NCBI GenBank assembly: GCA_035578905.1
Contig: JAQJVL010002544.1
Location: 29,077 to 93,076, forward strand
Reading direction: 5' to 3'
Length of the DNA: 64,000 bases
Source of the DNA: Stictocephala bisonia
Taxonomy: Eukaryota; Arthropoda; Insecta; Hemiptera; Membracidae
In this document: positions 61,509 through 64,000 of the stretch, piece by piece
Layout: each line of letters starts with the position of its first letter
How positions within the stretch are numbered: the first letter of the stretch is position 1
Made by a program: the position numbers and the translations under genes
Notes under the pieces: model-generated
Databases searched by the model: none
Told to the model about the DNA's origin: nothing
The model's input: the letters and a program-made list of their open reading frames with translations, nothing else

Positions 61509-62497
61509 TTTGTTCATTTGAAACACGTAAAGAATCATATTACACATTCCTCACACTCGTGGACACCTGAACTTATAACATGTAACGGACCGTCTCACCC
61601 ACGTTTTGTTGATGTGAGACACGTAAAAAATCGTGTTACACATTCCTCACAGTCGTGGACACCTGCACATATGACATGGAACGAACCGTCTCAACCACTC
61701 TTTGTTCATGTGAGACGCATAAAGAATCGTGTTATACATTCCTCACATTCGTGGAAAACTGCACATATGACATGTAACGGACCGTCTCAACCACGTTTTG
61801 TTGATGTGAGACACGTAAAAAATCGTGTTACACATTCCTCACAGTCGTGGACACCTGCACATTATGACATGGAACGGACCGTCTCAACCACTCTTTGTTC
61901 ATGTGAGACGCATAAAGAATCGTGTTATACAATCCTCACATTCGTGGAAAACTGCACATATGACATGTAACGGACCGTCTCAACCACGTTTTGTTCATGT
62001 GAGACACGTAAAGAATCGTGTTACACATTCCTCACACTCGTGGACACCTACCTGAACTTATAACATGTAACGGACCGTCTCACCCACGTTTTGTTGATGT
62101 GAGACGCGTAAAGAATCGTGTTATACATTCCTCACAGTCGTGGACACCTGCACATATGACATGTAACGGACCGTCTCACCCACTCTTTGTTCATGTGAGA
62201 CGCGTAAAGAATCGTGTTATACATTCCTCACAGTCGTGGACACCTGCACATATGACATGTAACGGACCGTCTCACCCACTCTTTGTTCATGTGAGACGCG
62301 TAAAGAATCGTGTTATACATTCCTCACAGTCGTGGACACCTGCACATATGACATGTAATGGACCGTCTCAACCACTCTTCGTTCATGTGAGACGCGTAAA
62401 GAATCGTGTTATACATTCCTCACATTCGTGGAAACCTGCACATATGACATGGAACGGACCGTCTCAACCACTCTTTGTTCATAAGAGACGCGTACAG
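61509..62497. repeat. 96-bp minisatellite, ~10 copies
   Basis: The unit contains CATTCCTCACAGTCGTGGAC, CATATGACATGTAACGGACC and TTTGTTCATGTGAGACGCG. The period is 96 (CGTAAAGAATCG at 62107 and 62203). Since 96 is 32 codons, three long reading frames run through the array. They are taken as repeat by-products. Confidence 0.95.
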
Positions 62498-62763
62498 GGT
62501 AGTAACGATCATTACACCCTGTAGTGTACACAAAACAGTTAGAAGTTAGGCGGTGGACGGAGCAATGCTGGCTTGTAGGCTTCAGTGTCGCCTAGCCACT
62601 TGCCTTAGAAGGGTCGGATTTGTGCCGCATAATAGCCTGTTTCTCGCGTCACGTTTCGGTGTTTTTCGTTCGTGGATCGCGTCATTTTGAGCCAGTTGGC
62701 TACAAAAGACAATGTGTACTGGATGGATGGATATATATGTAAATAGAGTGTGTGTATATAATT
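62498..62763. other. unique, moderately GC-rich spacer
   Basis: No repeat. CG-rich words (CTCGCGTCACGTTTCGGTG) at about 62640 differ from the AT-rich surroundings. Could be 5' untranslated or promoter sequence of a small gene, not shown. Confidence 0.4.
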
Positions 62764-62913
62764 ATGATGTATCGAGTTGTGTTTATAACTATTGTCACTG
62801 TTCTAATGGCGGCAGGCGTCTCGCGGCGCGCATGGGTTTCGTTGCGATGTGTGGCTCGATCACCGGCGGACGATCACTTCGGAAGCCCCGATCTACCAGA
62901 ATTGAGGCCATAA
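62764..62913 (+). CDS. possible small secreted peptide ORF
   Basis: 49 codons, with two ATGs at the start. The N-terminus MMYRVVFITIVTVLMAAG looks like a signal peptide and is followed by SRR, a possible cleavage or dibasic site. The rest is GC-rich and charged, ending in a TAA. There is no recognised family. A TATATAAG-like word (about 62947) stands after and not before it. Chance is quite possible. Confidence 0.2.
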   Translation: MMYRVVFITIVTVLMAAGVSRRAWVSLRCVARSPADDHFGSPDLPELRP

Positions 62914-63219
62914 ACTGGATTTGGTGTATCAACCCTGTTTCCTGACTATATAAGGTATTGTTTTGATACAAAATATTATTTTAGCATCTGACATGTTTTT
63001 AACTTATTTTTTCAGCATCAAATGGGTTAACCCACATTAATGCAATACAAAGCCTTAACATTGTTTTACTTACATTGCGGTACATGTATAAATCTGGATT
63101 GATGGCTTCAAGTGGAGCCTGTAAAAATGTTTAATATTGTTACATGAGAGAAATAATTCAGGGCCAGGAATAGGTCCTCCAGGAACCAACTCCTTCAGGT
63201 TCAGGAATAGCTCTTGATA
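62914..63219. other. AT-rich spacer
   Basis: Contains TATATAAGG at about 62947-62955. No gene recognised. Confidence 0.5.
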
Positions 63220-63336
63220 CAGAGGAGAGGAAGAAGACCAAGAGGAAAACCTAGAGGAAGGTGGGAAGACCAAGTATGGAATGATGTGGAGAGAAAAGGA
63301 ATGCAGAAAAGACAAATGGAAGAAGAGGAAACCTGA
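63220..63336 (+). pseudogene. LINE polyprotein C-terminal fragment
   Basis: Plus strand, ending in TGA 63334-63336. RRPRGKPRGRWEDQVWNDVE resembles the conserved R-G-R-P-x-x-R-W-x-D-x-V end of many LINE reverse transcriptase ORFs. It has been 5' truncated. No poly(A) tail follows directly. Confidence 0.55.
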
Positions 63337-63619
63337 AGGGATTGACTATAACGGAGAAGGCTGTTTCAGACAACCCATGAAAATGGAATTGTCAATGGAT
63401 AATAATGATAACAGATATAATTATGGCTAGCAAATATTGATTATTAAAACTCAGTTTTATGTTTAAATGACATTGAACATTTCAAGTTGGATAAAATATT
63501 CACAATGAATGCACCTTGATAACATCATACAGTATAATAATTTAATTATTTGAATGTAAAGTGATAATAATTGTATGACATTTTGTCCATTTGTCTTCCT
63601 ACAAGGAGCGTACAACGTG
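63337..63619. other. AT-rich spacer, possible LINE 3' UTR
   Basis: Follows the LINE C-terminal fragment. No other feature recognised. Confidence 0.4.
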
Positions 63620-64000
63620 GATAACGTAATACGGACTGTAATCCATGTAACTAATAACGTGCTACGGACTGTAATCTATGTAACTAATAATGTGCTACGG
63701 ACTGTAATGCATGTAACTAATAACGTGCTACGGACTGTAATCTATGTAACTAATAATGTGCTACGGACTGTAATCTATGTAACTAAAAACGTGCTACGGA
63801 CTGTAATCTATGTAACTAAAAACGTGCTACGGACTGTAATCCCTGTAACTAAAAACGTGCTACGGACTGTAATCTATGTAACTAATAATGTGCTACGGAC
63901 TGTAATCCATGTAACTAATAATGTGCTACGGACTGTAATCCATGTAACTAATAACGTGCTACGGACTGTAATCTATGTAACTAATAATGTGCTACGGACT
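63620..64000. repeat. 33-bp minisatellite, runs off the window
   Basis: The unit contains GTGCTACGGACTGTAATC and TATGTAACTAATAA. GTGCTACGG starts at 63661 and 63694, 33 bp apart. More than eleven copies, with AATAACG/AATAATG/AAAAACG variants. Continues past base 64000. Confidence 0.95.

Noticed and set aside
61461..62524. 169- and 168-codon repetitive ORFs
   Set aside because: Produced by the 96-bp (32-codon) tandem unit. The frame breaks and restarts when single units have indels.
62946..62955. TATATAAGG near 62947 as another promoter
   Set aside because: No ATG or donor arrangement like that at 57225 or 58150 follows. AT-rich DNA gives such words by chance.
1..64000. tRNA and rRNA genes
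   Set aside because: I saw no cloverleaf with A/B box words or rRNA core sequence by eye. A tRNAscan or Rfam search could still find a degenerate copy.

Overview
The window is animal nuclear DNA, most likely from an insect (possibly a hemipteran). It is AT-rich and consists almost entirely of transposable elements and tandem repeats. The reasons are a Pao/BEL retrotransposon array, a complete Polinton (Maverick), piggyBac and Harbinger DNA transposons, Gypsy, several non-LTR retrotransposons (LINEs), a TATA-box plus micro-exon that looks like an arthropod gene start, and no prokaryote-style gene packing. No intact host gene can be shown.

Left part (1-21,000). A large imperfect palindrome (1-1159) runs into GT-rich tandem repeats with units of about 203 bp. 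It is followed by the poly(A) tail and 3' end of a minus-strand LINE. A 100-N scaffold gap (3723-3822) comes next, then a head-to-tail array of a BEL/Pao retrotransposon (3823-17976) with three shared LTRs and two full internal regions. The other half of a LINE (endonuclease and ORF1) resumes at 17977, so the BEL array appears nested inside that LINE. Both full BEL copies carry the same stop codons and frame changes in the reverse transcriptase/RNase H region.

Middle (21,000-29,617). A 107-bp satellite with a 214-bp higher-order repeat, a 36-bp minisatellite and a 37-39-bp minisatellite sit in otherwise featureless AT-rich DNA.

Polinton (29,624-43,618; 13,995 bp). Both ends are defined: terminal inverted repeats (142 and 156 bp), AG...CT termini and a perfect 6-bp target duplication GTGAGC. 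The contents in order are: a duplicated regulatory leader; a tandem zinc-finger ORF; protein-primed DNA polymerase B (split); packaging ATPase; a coiled-coil protein followed by a parvovirus-VP1-like phospholipase A2 protein; major capsid protein; integrase (minus strand); a small basic protein; adenovirus-type cysteine protease; a small coiled-coil protein; and a penton-like minor capsid protein. This is the replication, packaging and virion-formation set of a virus-like transposon. It is damaged by a TGA and by frame breaks in the zinc-finger/polymerase and PLA2 genes. Possible protease maturation sites and a recurring TATAAGTG motif are the most interesting new observations.

Right part (43,625-64,000). 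A decayed Gypsy element has a 1.8-kb piggyBac-like element in one LTR. A LINE reverse transcriptase fragment is cut by a Harbinger element. A decayed DUF7869-like transposase gene is truncated by a LINE that has an intact ORF1. Beyond this lie two 482-bp copies of a minisatellite plus TATA box plus 12-nt first coding exon with splice donor, followed by four large minisatellites (units 120, 73, 96 and 33 bp) and a LINE C-terminal fragment. The duplicated promoter/exon is the best hint of a host gene, whose remaining exons would lie beyond or between the repeats.
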